From Chryseobacterium viscerum (GTDB taxonomy: Bacteria > Bacteroidota > Bacteroidia > Flavobacteriales > Weeksellaceae), in NCBI RefSeq assembly GCF_025949665.1, contig NZ_JAPDFT010000001.1, positions 248,001 through 312,000 on the forward strand: a stretch of DNA of 64,000 nucleotides, in the 5' to 3' direction. The stretch's first letter is position 1, and the number at the start of each line of letters is the position of its first letter. Below the pieces are notes generated by a model, which was not told the DNA's origin, searched no databases, and saw only the letters and a list, made by a program, of their open reading frames with translations. The position numbers were made by a program, and so were the translations under genes. Positions 6,205 to 14,975 of the stretch are shown here, piece by piece.

Positions 6205-9200
6205 TTAGTGACTAGCAGCTAAAAGTTCTTCCTCCATTTGTTTTTTCAGAAGTCTTTTCTTTTTTCTGCTTGGCATTTTTTCATGCAGATACTGGAATAC
6301 TACGTACATTACCGGAATGATAAAGATTCCCAATATTACTCCTGTAAGCATTCCTCCTACGGTACTATAACCGATAGAATGGTTTCCTTTTGAGGAAGCA
6401 CCCTGTGTCCATACCAGTGGAAGCATTCCCACGATGAAAGCGAAAGAAGTCATTAAGATTGGTCTTAAACGTAATCTTGATGCCTGAAGAGCAGATTCAA
6501 TTAATGTTTTACCTGCTTTTCTTCTCTGTACGGCAAACTCTACAATCAGGATGGCATTCTTGGCCAGTAGCCCGACCAGCATAATCAAGCCTACCTGAAC
6601 ATAAATATTGTTATCAATTCCCGCTAGCCCTGTGAATGCAAATACCCCGAAAATCCCTGTTGGAATGGTAAGAATAATCGCAAACGGAAGAATGTAGCTT
6701 TCATATTGAGCTGCCAGTAAGAAATAAACAAACAAGATACTTAAGAAGAAGATAAATGAAGTTTGTCCACTTGTTTTAATTTCTTCACGGGTAATCCCTG
6801 TCCATTCATATCCATATCCTCTTGGAAGGGATTGCTGAGCAACTTCTTCTACGGCTTTGATGGCATCTCCGGTACTGTAACCAGGTTTTGGAGTTCCGTT
6901 AATCGTTACTGCGTTGAAAAGGTTATTTCTTGTTACCGTTTCAGGACCGAAAGATCTTTTTAACGTCACCAAAGTTTTTGCAGGAACCATTTCTCCTGAT
7001 TTATTTTTCACATAAATTCCTTCAAGTGAATTGACATCCGTACGGTAAGGAATATCTGCCTGAGCCATTACTCTGTAATACTTTCCGAATCTGTTGAAAT
7101 CCGATACAAAGCTGCTTCCGAAATAAATCTGCATAGTCTGCATCAATTCTGTTACAGAAACACCCAGCTGATTGGCTTTATCCGTATCCACATCAATGGT
7201 ATACTGAGGATTTCCGGCTGCATATGTTGTAAAGGCGAATGCAATCTCAGGTCTTTTCATCAGCTCTCCAATGAACTGTTGAGTAGTTGTTCCCAACTGT
7301 TCGAAAGAACCATTTGTTTTATCCTGAAGCATGAATTCAAATCCGGAAACGTTACCGAAACCTTGTACAGTAGGGAAGTTGAAGAAGAATGCATTGGCAT
7401 CTTTCACCTGGCTTACCTTGCCTGTTAATGTTGCAGCAATCTGATCAGGATCTTTCATTTCACCACGTTTGTCATAATCTTTAAGTTTAATGAAACCTGC
7501 GGAATAAGGGGAAGCATTAGCATTACTGATGAAGTTCATCCCATCTGCTACCCAAAGGTGGTTGGTTGCTTTTTCACCATTGATAATTTTATCAATTTGT
7601 GCTGTCGCTCTGTGCGTTCTTTCCAGTGAACTTCCCGGAGGAGTATTCACTGCATACAATACGAATCCCTGGTCTTCAGTAGGAATAAATCCTGATGGTG
7701 CTTTTTTGATAAGGAAAACACTTGCTGCTGTAATGACCACAAGACCTCCTATCGCAACCCATTTGTTTTTAATTAAAAATTTAAGACTGTAGATATATTT
7801 TCTGGTCATGCTGTTGAAGCTGGCATTGAAAGCATTGAAGAATCTTGCTCCAAAACCTTTTTTATGACCGTGTTCACCATGTTCTCCCTGAGGATCATTT
7901 AAGAACATCGCACATAATGCCGGGCTCAATGTTAATGCATTTACTGCTGATATTAAAATCGCAATGGCTAATGTGAAAGCAAACTGTCTGTAGAAAACCC
8001 CTGCAGGTCCCTGCATGAAACCAACCGGAATAAATACGGCACACATTACCAATGTAATGGAAATGATGGCTCCTGAAATTTCACTCATCGAGTTCATTGT
8101 AGCCTGTTCTACCGGCATACCTGTCTGTTCCATTTTAGAATGGACGGCCTCTACCACTACAATGGCATCATCCACTACAATACCAATGGCGAGTACCAAT
8201 GCAAATAAAGTAAGCATGTTGATACTGAAGCCAAATAACTGCAGGAAGAAGAATGTTCCGATAATCGCTACTGGTACTGCAATAGCCGGAATTAATGTAG
8301 ATCTGAAATCCTGAAGGAAGATAAATACTACAATAAATACCAATACAAAGGCAATAACAAGTGTTTCCACAACCTGATGAATCGAAGCATCAAGGAAGTC
8401 CTTGGAATTATACATGATAATGGGTTTCACTCCTTTTGGAAGCGTGGTTTCCATTACTTTCACCTGCTTTTCAATTTCTGTCAGGATTTCGTTGGCATTA
8501 GAACCTGCTGTCTGTAAGATCGCAAATCCGGCAACGGGTTTTCCGTCTACTCTGTTGGTGGCAGTATAGGTATAAGATCCGAACTCTACTCGTGCAACAT
8601 CTTTTAATCTTAAGAAAGAACCGTCACTGTTTGCTTTAATAGCAATGTTTTCATAGTCTTCATTCTTATTCAGTTTTCCTTTATACTTAAGGATATATTC
8701 GTAAGTTTCCTTACTTCCCTGTCCAAGACGGCCTGGGGCAGCTTCAAGGTTGTGATCTTTAATGGCTGCCAAAACTTCCTGTGGAGAAAGATTATTTGAT
8801 GCCAGACGATCCGGTTTCAACCAGATTCTCATTGAATAATCCCTTGTTCCGAATACCTGAGCCTGTGCAACTCCGGGAATACGCTGTATCTGTGGAATTA
8901 CGTTGATCTTCAAATAGTTTTGAAGGAATAGTTCATCATATTGCTTTTCATTTTCACTGGTTAATCCCATGAACATGATCATACTATTCTGTACTTTCTG
9001 TGTTGAAATCCCAGCCTGTACTACCTCCTGAGGTAACTGGCTCATAGCTTTCGATACACGGTTCTGTACGTTTACCGCCGCATTATCAGCATCAGCACCC
9101 TGTTTGAAGAATACACTTAGTGTCATTGTACCGTCGTTACTGGAATTTGAGGTCATGTAAGTCATGTTCTCAACTCCGTTTACAGCTTCCTCAATAGGGG

Positions 9201-9387
9201 TGGCAACCGAACGTGCTACAACTTCAGCATTAGCTCCAGGATAGAATGCCGTTACCTGTACACTTGGTGGAGCGATGTCCGGGAAGAGGGCAATCGGTAA
9301 ATTAAAGAGAGACAAAGCTCCCAATAATAAGAGTATTATGGAGATGACCGTTGAAAGGACCGGTCTTTCTATAAATTGTTTTAACAT
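6205..9387 (-). CDS. AcrB-type RND multidrug efflux pump (HAE1 family)
   Basis: Inner-membrane proton/drug antiporter, 1060 residues, the usual length. It starts MLKQFIERPVLSTVISIILLL and has the two-fold RND layout (TM1, large periplasmic domain, TM2-7, then again). TM4 carries GIVVDDAIVVVEA with the paired aspartates that relay protons in AcrB-like drug pumps; metal pumps lack this pair. PVAIIGTFFFLQLFGFSINMLTLF and GLLAKNAILIVEFA are typical. A His-rich linker (GEHGEHGHKK) follows TM6. It lies 39 bp after the adaptor gene in the same operon. Substrates cannot be told from sequence. Confidence 0.96.
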   Translation of the reverse strand: MLKQFIERPVLSTVISIILLLLGALSLFNLPIALFPDIAPPSVQVTAFYPGANAEVVARSVATPIEEAVNGVENMTYMTSNSSNDGTMTLSVFFKQGADADNAAVNVQNRVSKAMSQLPQEVVQAGISTQKVQNSMIMFMGLTSENEKQYDELFLQNYLKINVIPQIQRIPGVAQAQVFGTRDYSMRIWLKPDRLASNNLSPQEVLAAIKDHNLEAAPGRLGQGSKETYEYILKYKGKLNKNEDYENIAIKANSDGSFLRLKDVARVEFGSYTYTATNRVDGKPVAGFAILQTAGSNANEILTEIEKQVKVMETTLPKGVKPIIMYNSKDFLDASIHQVVETLVIAFVLVFIVVFIFLQDFRSTLIPAIAVPVAIIGTFFFLQLFGFSINMLTLFALVLAIGIVVDDAIVVVEAVHSKMEQTGMPVEQATMNSMSEISGAIISITLVMCAVFIPVGFMQGPAGVFYRQFAFTLAIAILISAVNALTLSPALCAMFLNDPQGEHGEHGHKKGFGARFFNAFNASFNSMTRKYIYSLKFLIKNKWVAIGGLVVITAASVFLIKKAPSGFIPTEDQGFVLYAVNTPPGSSLERTHRATAQIDKIINGEKATNHLWVADGMNFISNANASPYSAGFIKLKDYDKRGEMKDPDQIAATLTGKVSQVKDANAFFFNFPTVQGFGNVSGFEFMLQDKTNGSFEQLGTTTQQFIGELMKRPEIAFAFTTYAAGNPQYTIDVDTDKANQLGVSVTELMQTMQIYFGSSFVSDFNRFGKYYRVMAQADIPYRTDVNSLEGIYVKNKSGEMVPAKTLVTLKRSFGPETVTRNNLFNAVTINGTPKPGYSTGDAIKAVEEVAQQSLPRGYGYEWTGITREEIKTSGQTSFIFFLSILFVYFLLAAQYESYILPFAIILTIPTGIFGVFAFTGLAGIDNNIYVQVGLIMLVGLLAKNAILIVEFAVQRRKAGKTLIESALQASRLRLRPILMTSFAFIVGMLPLVWTQGASSKGNHSIGYSTVGGMLTGVILGIFIIPVMYVVFQYLHEKMPSRKKKRLLKKQMEEELLAASH

Positions 9388-9426
9388 AAGAAGTTTATTT
9401 TTTTAAGTCTTCTGTTTTGTAAAGGA

Positions 9427-10587
9427 CTATAATGGTTTCGCTTTTAATAAGCTGTCAGACGAAATGTTTTTCGGTCTGATGGATGCGCCGTCTTTTAAGC
9501 TTCCAATTCCTGTGTATACGATTTTTTCGCCACGGGAAAGTCCTTCAGAAATAAAGTAATAACTGTCTGTTTTTCCAGATATTTTAATAGGTCTTCCCAT
9601 TACTTTTTTATCTTTATCCATCACATATACATAGGTTTTATCCTGAATTTCGAATGTAGATTCCTGTGGAATAACTACAGCGTTCGAGATCAGCTGAGGC
9701 ATACGTACTCTTCCTGTATTCCCGGTTCTTAAAGTTCCGTTGGTATTAGGGAAAACGGCACGTACGCTGATAGCTCCCGTAGTTTTATCAAATTGCCCGT
9801 CTACAATACTCAATCTTCCTTTTTCAGGGTAAGTACTGTTATCGGCGATGACAAGATCTACCATCGGCATATTTTTAAGTTTCTCTTCTAAGCTTGCTCC
9901 CGGGTATTTGTTTTGGAAAGCAATGAAATCAAGTTCACTTAAAGAGAAATAGGCATAGATTTCACTGATATCAGATAATAATGTTAATGGATTTGGATCT
10001 GTTCTGGAGATCAGACTTCCTTTTTTGTAAGGAATTCTTCCAATATAACCGCTTACAGGAGCTGTAATGGTGGTAAATCCTACGTTGATTCTTGCGCTTC
10101 CAACAGAGGCTCTGGCTTGAGAAGCAGCAGCAACGGCAGCTTCATAATTGGCTTTTGCTGTTTTAAGCTGTACATCAGAAACTACTTTTGCAGCAACCAA
10201 TGGCTGAAGTCTGTCTACTTCCACTCTTGCCTTTTGAATATTGGCATTGGCAGCCTGAAGATTAGCCTGAGCCATATTCATCTGCTCGCCGTAGCTTCTT
10301 GAATCTATTTTAAATAACGGTTGTCCTGCTCTTACATAAGCTCCTTCTTCTACATAGATTCTATCCAGATATCCGTCTACCTGAGATCTGATTTCTACGT
10401 TGTTTTTCCCTTCCAAAGCAGTTGGGAATTCCTGATATGTAGTAGCGGGTGATGTAATAACGGTATAAACCGGAAGTTCTGGAGCTGGAGGCGCGGCATT
10501 GGTTCCTTCTGCGGCTTTTGTGCAGCTCTGTAAAAGAATTATACTTGCAATAAGTACAATAAACCTTGTTTTTCCAGGTAATTTCAT
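9427..10587 (-). CDS. RND efflux periplasmic adaptor lipoprotein (AcrA/MexA type)
   Basis: Membrane-fusion protein that links the inner pump to the outer channel. 386 residues; signal with lipobox LLQSC (Cys22). After it come a lipoyl half (VEIRSQVDGYLDRIYVEEGAYV), a coiled-coil hairpin (LQAANANIQKARVEVDRLQPL), the second lipoyl half (ITAPVSGYIGRIPYKKGSLI) and the beta-barrel with NTNGTLRTGNTGRVRMP. First gene of the operon, preceded by 364 bp that hold three TetR-type operators. Confidence 0.95.
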   Translation of the reverse strand: MKLPGKTRFIVLIASIILLQSCTKAAEGTNAAPPAPELPVYTVITSPATTYQEFPTALEGKNNVEIRSQVDGYLDRIYVEEGAYVRAGQPLFKIDSRSYGEQMNMAQANLQAANANIQKARVEVDRLQPLVAAKVVSDVQLKTAKANYEAAVAAASQARASVGSARINVGFTTITAPVSGYIGRIPYKKGSLISRTDPNPLTLLSDISEIYAYFSLSELDFIAFQNKYPGASLEEKLKNMPMVDLVIADNSTYPEKGRLSIVDGQFDKTTGAISVRAVFPNTNGTLRTGNTGRVRMPQLISNAVVIPQESTFEIQDKTYVYVMDKDKKVMGRPIKISGKTDSYYFISEGLSRGEKIVYTGIGSLKDGASIRPKNISSDSLLKAKPL

Positions 10588-10655
10588 TGTTGGTTTAATT
10601 TTTTTAATGAAGTGTTAGAGGTAAGTAAAGTGTTTTAATAAATGCTGTATTTTTT

Positions 10656-10957
10656 CCTAACAGTGTTAATAATTAGTTCAAAAAAAATTACAGAATTTTT
10701 AATGTCCAATGAAGTCGATTGTTTCCATAATTGAAAATTGTTTTTAATGTATTTAAGTGTATAATGATGGTGTAAGGTGTGTTAATTTTACTAACAGTGT
10801 TAATTGATAAGCAAAAAATGACTAATTTTAACAACTGAATACTATGAATGGTTTCATAAAAGATTGAGTTTTTAATCAGGAAAAACAGAATAATTTAAAT
10901 TAATTCAGTGTTAAATTTCCTAACGGTGTTAATTTTTAATTCAAAAAAAATTTACAA
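10656..10957. promoter_or_regulatory. Three operator/promoter modules upstream of the efflux operon
   Basis: The 364-bp gap between tetR and the adaptor gene holds TAACAGTGTTA at 10658-10668 and 10792-10802 (perfect 11-bp palindromes) and TAACGGTGTTA at 10921-10931, plus half sites at 10906-10914 and near 10611. The first and third copies sit in near-identical stretches of about 38 bp (CTAACrGTGTTAATwwTTArTTC followed by an A8 run and TTnACA; 10656-10692 and 10919-10957). On the - strand each operator follows a T-run ending in G that looks like a -7 box. They resemble the site just upstream of tetR, so TetR repression is the simple reading. The third module overlaps the tetR stop codon. Confidence 0.7.
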
Positions 10958-11548
10958 AGACTTAATAAAAGCCGAAACAGTTTCGTCTAATGTCGTCTTA
11001 TTCATTGTAGAAGGGATATCAGCTGTACGCATCATCATAATAGAGATCATTCCGTGTACGGCAGAAAACAGAGCGTGAGACATATGACAGGCATTGTCCG
11101 GATTGGATCCGTTTTTCTTTATAATCTCATAAGTACATTCATAGATAAGCTCCTGAAATGATGAAAATTCCTTTTTCATCTGACCTTTTCCGCAACACTG
11201 CATTCCAAGACCAAACATTAGCTGGTAATATTCCTTATTTTTAAAAGCAAAGTTCCAGTAAGCATCCACAATCGCAACAAGCTGTTCTTCCGGAGTATCA
11301 TGTTTCTGTTGAGCTTTTAATAATTCTATGTGTAACTTGTGGAAGCCATCTAATGAAATTTCAAATAAAATAGCTTCTTTATTTTCAAAATAATCATACA
11401 CCACCGGGGCACTATACTCAATAGCGTCTGCTATCTTTCGCATAGAAAGTGATGCCCAGCCTTCAGTTTTAGCCAACGTGAAAGCAGCCTGCAAAATATT
11501 TGCGCGGATAGATTCTTTTTCTCGTTGACGGCGTTCATGTAGACCCAT
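10952..11548 (-). CDS. TetR/AcrR family repressor of the efflux operon
   Basis: 198 residues. The N-terminal helix-turn-helix runs over about 8-55 (ILQAAFTLAKTEGWASLSMRKIADAIEYSAPVVYDYFENKEAIL). The C-terminal ligand domain has a CC pair (MQCCGKG) that is not conserved in the family as a whole. It lies upstream of, and on the same strand as, the adaptor-pump-channel operon, and TAACA-n-TGTTA palindromes occur both upstream of it and before the operon, so it most likely represses both. The inducer is unknown. Confidence 0.93.
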   Translation of the reverse strand: MGLHERRQREKESIRANILQAAFTLAKTEGWASLSMRKIADAIEYSAPVVYDYFENKEAILFEISLDGFHKLHIELLKAQQKHDTPEEQLVAIVDAYWNFAFKNKEYYQLMFGLGMQCCGKGQMKKEFSSFQELIYECTYEIIKKNGSNPDNACHMSHALFSAVHGMISIMMMRTADIPSTMNKTTLDETVSAFIKSL

Positions 11549-11560
11549 GATATTTATTTA

Positions 11561-11605
11561 CTAACAGCGTTAGCAAAACTACAAACTTTTTAATATAACT
11601 TCCAA
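11561..11605 (-). promoter_or_regulatory. tetR promoter overlapped by its operator
   Basis: On the - strand: TTG (11605-11603), 21 bp, TAGTTTTG (11581-11574, full TAnnTTTG match), then at once the palindrome CTAAC-GCT-GTTAG (11573-11561), which would cover the transcription start. It begins 12 bp before the tetR ATG. This layout is what autorepression would need. Confidence 0.75.
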
Positions 11606-11659
11606 AGGATATTATGAGTTTTATAGATTGGGCAACTATTTAAAGAAAAATAGATCAAA

Positions 11660-11788
11660 GGTTAGAAGCAGGAAGAATGGGGGCTGGAAGTTGTTTCGCG
11701 TTAAAAAAATACCATTAATAGAATTTGACTATAACTATTTTTGAGGTCTAAAAATCTTCCCTCCTCCAGCTTCCAGTTTCCTTCCTCT
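11660..11788. repeat. Palindromic heptad array E4 between tetR and the thioredoxin gene
   Basis: Left (purine-rich): GGTTAGA, AGCAGGA, AGAATGGG (one extra base), GGCTGGA (11660-11688). Right: ATCTTCC, CTCCTCC, AGCTTCC, AGTTTCC, TTCCTCT (11754-11788). The right array read on the other strand is GGAAnnT-like with strict period 7. It shares GGCTGGAAGTT with E3. It lies in a divergent intergenic region. Confidence 0.7.
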
Positions 11789-11842
11789 ACTAAAAATAAA
11801 AGGTCTGTTTCAGAACCCAGCTCAATTAATAAAAGAAATATC

Positions 11843-11850
11843 TATCTTTG
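11843..11850 (+). promoter_or_regulatory. -7 promoter box of the thioredoxin-like gene
   Basis: TATCTTTG, a full match to TAnnTTTG, 18 bp before the ATG at 11869. No clear -33 TTG is seen. Confidence 0.65.
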
Positions 11851-11868
11851 CGGTAAAGAAAAAAGGAT

Positions 11869-12423
11869 ATGAATACTCCCTCAAATATGCTGGCATTAGG
11901 AACAAAAGCACCGTTTTTTGAACTTCCTAACCCGTCAAAAACGAATGAACTTCAGTCTTTGGACGAACTGAAAGGAGAAAAAGGAACTTTGGTGATCTTC
12001 ATGTGCAACCACTGTCCATTTGTTCTTCATGTGATCGACAAGATCAATGAATTATACGAAGATTATAACGAACGTGGAATTGAATTCATTGCTATCAATG
12101 CTAATGATATTGAAAAATATCCGGCAGATTCTCCTGAAAAAATGATCGAATTCCAGATTGAAAGAAATTTTGATTTCCCTTATTTATTCGATGAAAGCCA
12201 GGCTGTAGCTAAAGCTTACGAGGCTGCTTGTACACCGGATTTTTATTTCTTTGATGATAAACTGGATCTTGTATACAGAGGTCAGATGGATGATTCAAGA
12301 CCTGGAAATAATAAAGATGTTACAGGTGAGGATCTGATTATTGCTTTTGAAAATCTTTTGGCTGGAGAAGCGCAGGAAGAAATTCAAAGACCAAGTATGG
12401 GATGTAATATTAAATGGAAATAA
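11869..12423 (+). CDS. Thioredoxin-fold redox protein (AhpC/TSA-like, CNHC)
   Basis: 184 residues, no signal peptide, so cytoplasmic. The AhpC/TSA-like fold starts with GTKAPFFELPNP; the active site is CNHC at 46-49 in IFMCNHCPFVLHV, a CxxC pair as in thioredoxins. ACTPDFYFFD holds the cis-Pro region. This subfamily is common in Bacteroidota and is usually called thioredoxin family protein; partner and substrate are unknown. A single gene with its own promoter and terminator. Confidence 0.88.
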   Translation: MNTPSNMLALGTKAPFFELPNPSKTNELQSLDELKGEKGTLVIFMCNHCPFVLHVIDKINELYEDYNERGIEFIAINANDIEKYPADSPEKMIEFQIERNFDFPYLFDESQAVAKAYEAACTPDFYFFDDKLDLVYRGQMDDSRPGNNKDVTGEDLIIAFENLLAGEAQEEIQRPSMGCNIKWK

Positions 12424-12458
12424 GGTTTATTTAGTTACTGGTTTTTACTTAATAATAC

Positions 12459-12490
12459 AAAGCTGCTCTTTTAGAGTGGCTTTTTTGTTT
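12459..12490 (+). terminator. Terminator of the thioredoxin-like gene
   Basis: AAAGCTGCTCT (12459-12469) pairs with AGAGTGGCTTT (12473-12483) through two G-U pairs, then TTTTTTG. Confidence 0.7.
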
Positions 12491-12521
12491 CTTGTTGATT
12501 CATAGATTGGGGCTTTCTCTC

Positions 12522-12548
12522 GCAGATTTTGCAGAGGAAGCAGATTTT
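12522..12548. repeat. Nonamer array N1
   Basis: Three consecutive 9-mers, GCAGATTTT, GCAGAGGAA, GCAGATTTT (12522-12548). The same word with period 9 recurs at 18984. Noncoding DNA between the thioredoxin and AraC genes. Confidence 0.6.
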
Positions 12549-12575
12549 TAATTCTTAGTAAATTTCTCCATCTAC

Positions 12576-12708
12576 TTTGTCACTCCGCAGGAGCCTCAGC
12601 GTAGTTTTGCCTCTGTAAAATGTCTATAACTAAGCCTAGATTCCTACGGAATGGACAAGTATAACGCTTAGTATAACCATGCGAATTGTCACTCCGCAGG
12701 AGTCTATA
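12576..12708. repeat. Dispersed repeat family B, copy 2
   Basis: Three arms: TTTGTCACTCCGCAGGAG (12576-12593, reverse), AGATTCCTACGGAATGGACA (from 12638, direct) and ATTGTCACTCCGCAGGAGTC (from 12685, reverse). The second and third arms can form a hairpin of about 20 bp with four mismatches, just beyond the araC stop; the loop has AACGCTTAG, like the core of copy 1. Confidence 0.65.
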
Positions 12709-12714
12709 CTACTA

Positions 12715-13620
12715 TTAAAAACTTGCTTTAACCTTAGTCTCCTTTTCAACCTTCAGATCCACATTCACTTTATTATGAGAGTAATTCCTGATAAATTCCG
12801 AAGGAGTCTTCCCCGTATATTTTTTAAACATCCTGTTAAAATACGTCACATTATTAAAACCACATTGATAGCTGCATTCTGAAATAGATCTGTCCTGAGC
12901 CATCAGCAGACATGCTTTATTGATTCTATAGCGGTTCACAAACTCTGTGAACGTGATCTGAGTTGCTTTTTTAAAGAAATTACAGAACGCAGGCAAAGTA
13001 AGATTGGCCAGTTTGGCAACGTCTTCAATATCAATTTCCTTGTCGTAATGATGTTCTACATAGGTGAAGATATTTTCAAGACGGGTTTTATTCTTGGAAA
13101 TAATGGTGTAGGGCATGATTTCTTTGTTCAGAAGATCATAGTCTTCACATTTTGAAAGTTCAAAAAGAATTTCAAGCAGCAGCAAATATCTTTTGTAACC
13201 CTCTGATTCCAGCATAAGCTTCAGTTTGGGAAGCATTACTTTTTTTACCTTATGATGAAAATGAATCCCGTATTTTGAAAGTTCCAACAGGTTTTTGATA
13301 GATCTGGCTTCTACTTCCTGCTCGGGAAACTGCAAAATTTCTTCTTTGAACTGAAGTACAATTTCTTCGTGTGGATCAATAGAATTCAGTCCAAATCCGG
13401 AGTGGGGAATATTGGAGCCGATTAATACCAGATCTCCATTTGTGTAATTACTTTTATGGTAACCTACATGGCGGGTTCCGTTGCCGGAAATGACACATAC
13501 CAGCTCAATTTCGGGATGATAATGGTACTCCCATTTGAATTCTGAAATAGGGGAGTTATTATGAATTGTGCGGAACGAGCTCTTTTCATTAGGGATTACC
13601 CTTTCAAAAGTAACTTTCAT
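12715..13620 (-). CDS. AraC family regulator, divergent from the trehalose genes
   Basis: 301 residues. The N-terminal half is a cupin-like sensor (WEYHYHPEIELVCVISGNGTRHVG near 30-53); the C-terminal half has the two AraC helix-turn-helix motifs (IEDVAKLANLTLPAFCNFFKKATQ and SISECSYQCGFNNVTYFNRMFKKYTGKTPSEF). It faces away from the permease-trehalase-receptor operon across 123 bp that hold a strong inverted repeat, so it probably controls that operon in response to trehalose or a related sugar (inference). Confidence 0.9.
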   Translation of the reverse strand: MKVTFERVIPNEKSSFRTIHNNSPISEFKWEYHYHPEIELVCVISGNGTRHVGYHKSNYTNGDLVLIGSNIPHSGFGLNSIDPHEEIVLQFKEEILQFPEQEVEARSIKNLLELSKYGIHFHHKVKKVMLPKLKLMLESEGYKRYLLLLEILFELSKCEDYDLLNKEIMPYTIISKNKTRLENIFTYVEHHYDKEIDIEDVAKLANLTLPAFCNFFKKATQITFTEFVNRYRINKACLLMAQDRSISECSYQCGFNNVTYFNRMFKKYTGKTPSEFIRNYSHNKVNVDLKVEKETKVKASF

Positions 13621-13685
13621 TTAATTAATCATATTTAATTACTAAAAATACTAATTATATTAATATAGTTCAAATATTGATTTAC

Positions 13686-13724
13686 TGTGTTAAATTATCG
13701 TTAACACAAATGCTTCTATCTTAG
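13686..13724 (+). promoter_or_regulatory. Operator-like inverted repeat and -7 box of the trehalose operon
   Basis: TGTGTTAA (13686-13693) and TTAACACA (13701-13708) are perfect 8-bp arms with a 7-bp spacer. TATCTTAG (13717-13724) is a one-mismatch -7 box, 19 bp before the permease ATG. The inverted repeat covers the place of the -33 element, and no TTG is found there, as expected of a regulated promoter. Confidence 0.6.
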
Positions 13725-13743
13725 CTGACAAGAAATAACCTGA

Positions 13744-14973
13744 ATGAAAAATATTAACATCAAGGCCGTTTTATTTTTAAACTATTTTGTCTTCGCAATT
13801 CTTCTGAATTCTGTAGGAACAGTCATTCTACAGGTACAGCAGAATTTTGGGATTTCAAAATCTTCGGCCAGCGTTTTGGAAGGCTTCAAAGACCTTCCGA
13901 TTGCCATATGTTCTTTCATTCTGGCTTCATTTCTTCCGAAGATAGGAATCAAAAAATCGATGCTGATTGCTTTATTGCTGGTAAGCTGCATGTGTTTTGT
14001 AATGCCGTTTACCAATGACTTCTGGGTTTTTAAATTATTATTTGCAACCGTAGGAGTTTCATTTGCACTAATCAAAATATCGGTTTTTACTTCTATTGGA
14101 TTGGTAACGGAAACAGATAAAGAACATTCCAGTTTTATGGGATTTCTGGAAGGTTTTTTTATGATCGGAGTATTGGCTGGAAATGTTTTATTCAGCTTAT
14201 ATATAGATGATCACAATCCGAAATCTACAGAATGGCTGAATGTATACTGGATTCTGGGAGGACTTTCAAGCTTATCTTTTTTATTCTTATTCTTTTCAAA
14301 ATTGAATGAACAGGAGGCTAAAAGTGAGAAAACAGATCTCTTGGGAGATTTAAGAAACAGTGTAAGCCTTTTCAGTTATAAAAAAGTTTTGTGCTTTTTA
14401 TTATGTGCTTTCCTTTTTGTATTGGTGGAACAGAGCTTTCAAACCTGGACACCTACATTTTATAAGGAAATTTTAAAAGTGCCTACATCCATGAGCATCC
14501 AGGCGGGAGCGGTTTTGGCAGGAGCTTTTGCGTTGGGAAGATTTTTATCGGGATTCTTCTCCAAAAAATTCAGCTGGATCTATGTAGTTTCTTTCTGTGT
14601 GGTTGGTTTTGCCATCAGTTTACTACTGGTTTTACCTCTTACCCATAATATTCATATTGATACGAATACAAATTGGATGAATGCACCTTTGGTGGTCTAT
14701 TTATTTCCTCTGATGGGAGGTTTGCTGGCACCTATTTATCCAAGCATTAATTCTGTAATTCTGGCATCTATCCCCAAATATTTGCACAGTGCAATGTCAG
14801 GATTGATAGTTGTTTTCTCAGCAATCGGGGGAACTATAGGTTCTATTATTACCGGTTTTGTATTTCAGGAGTTCAGCGGGCAGCAGGCATTTTATCTTTC
14901 CCTGATTCCGCTTTCATTACTGATCACATCCGCGGTTTTCATGAATAAATTAAAAATTAATCCTAAAAAATAA
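13744..14973 (+). CDS. MFS sugar permease, probably for trehalose
   Basis: 409 residues, about 12 hydrophobic segments from AVLFLNYFVFAILLNSVGTVI to LSLIPLSLLITSAVFM. A charged central loop (SKLNEQEAKSEKTDLLGD) splits two halves of six. It resembles fucose/glucose-type permeases of the major facilitator superfamily, but no substrate motif was identified. The trehalase gene starts 2 bp after its stop, so the two are co-translated; trehalose import across the inner membrane is inferred from this. Confidence 0.85.
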   Translation: MKNINIKAVLFLNYFVFAILLNSVGTVILQVQQNFGISKSSASVLEGFKDLPIAICSFILASFLPKIGIKKSMLIALLLVSCMCFVMPFTNDFWVFKLLFATVGVSFALIKISVFTSIGLVTETDKEHSSFMGFLEGFFMIGVLAGNVLFSLYIDDHNPKSTEWLNVYWILGGLSSLSFLFLFFSKLNEQEAKSEKTDLLGDLRNSVSLFSYKKVLCFLLCAFLFVLVEQSFQTWTPTFYKEILKVPTSMSIQAGAVLAGAFALGRFLSGFFSKKFSWIYVVSFCVVGFAISLLLVLPLTHNIHIDTNTNWMNAPLVVYLFPLMGGLLAPIYPSINSVILASIPKYLHSAMSGLIVVFSAIGGTIGSIITGFVFQEFSGQQAFYLSLIPLSLLITSAVFMNKLKINPKK

Positions 14974-14975
14974 TA

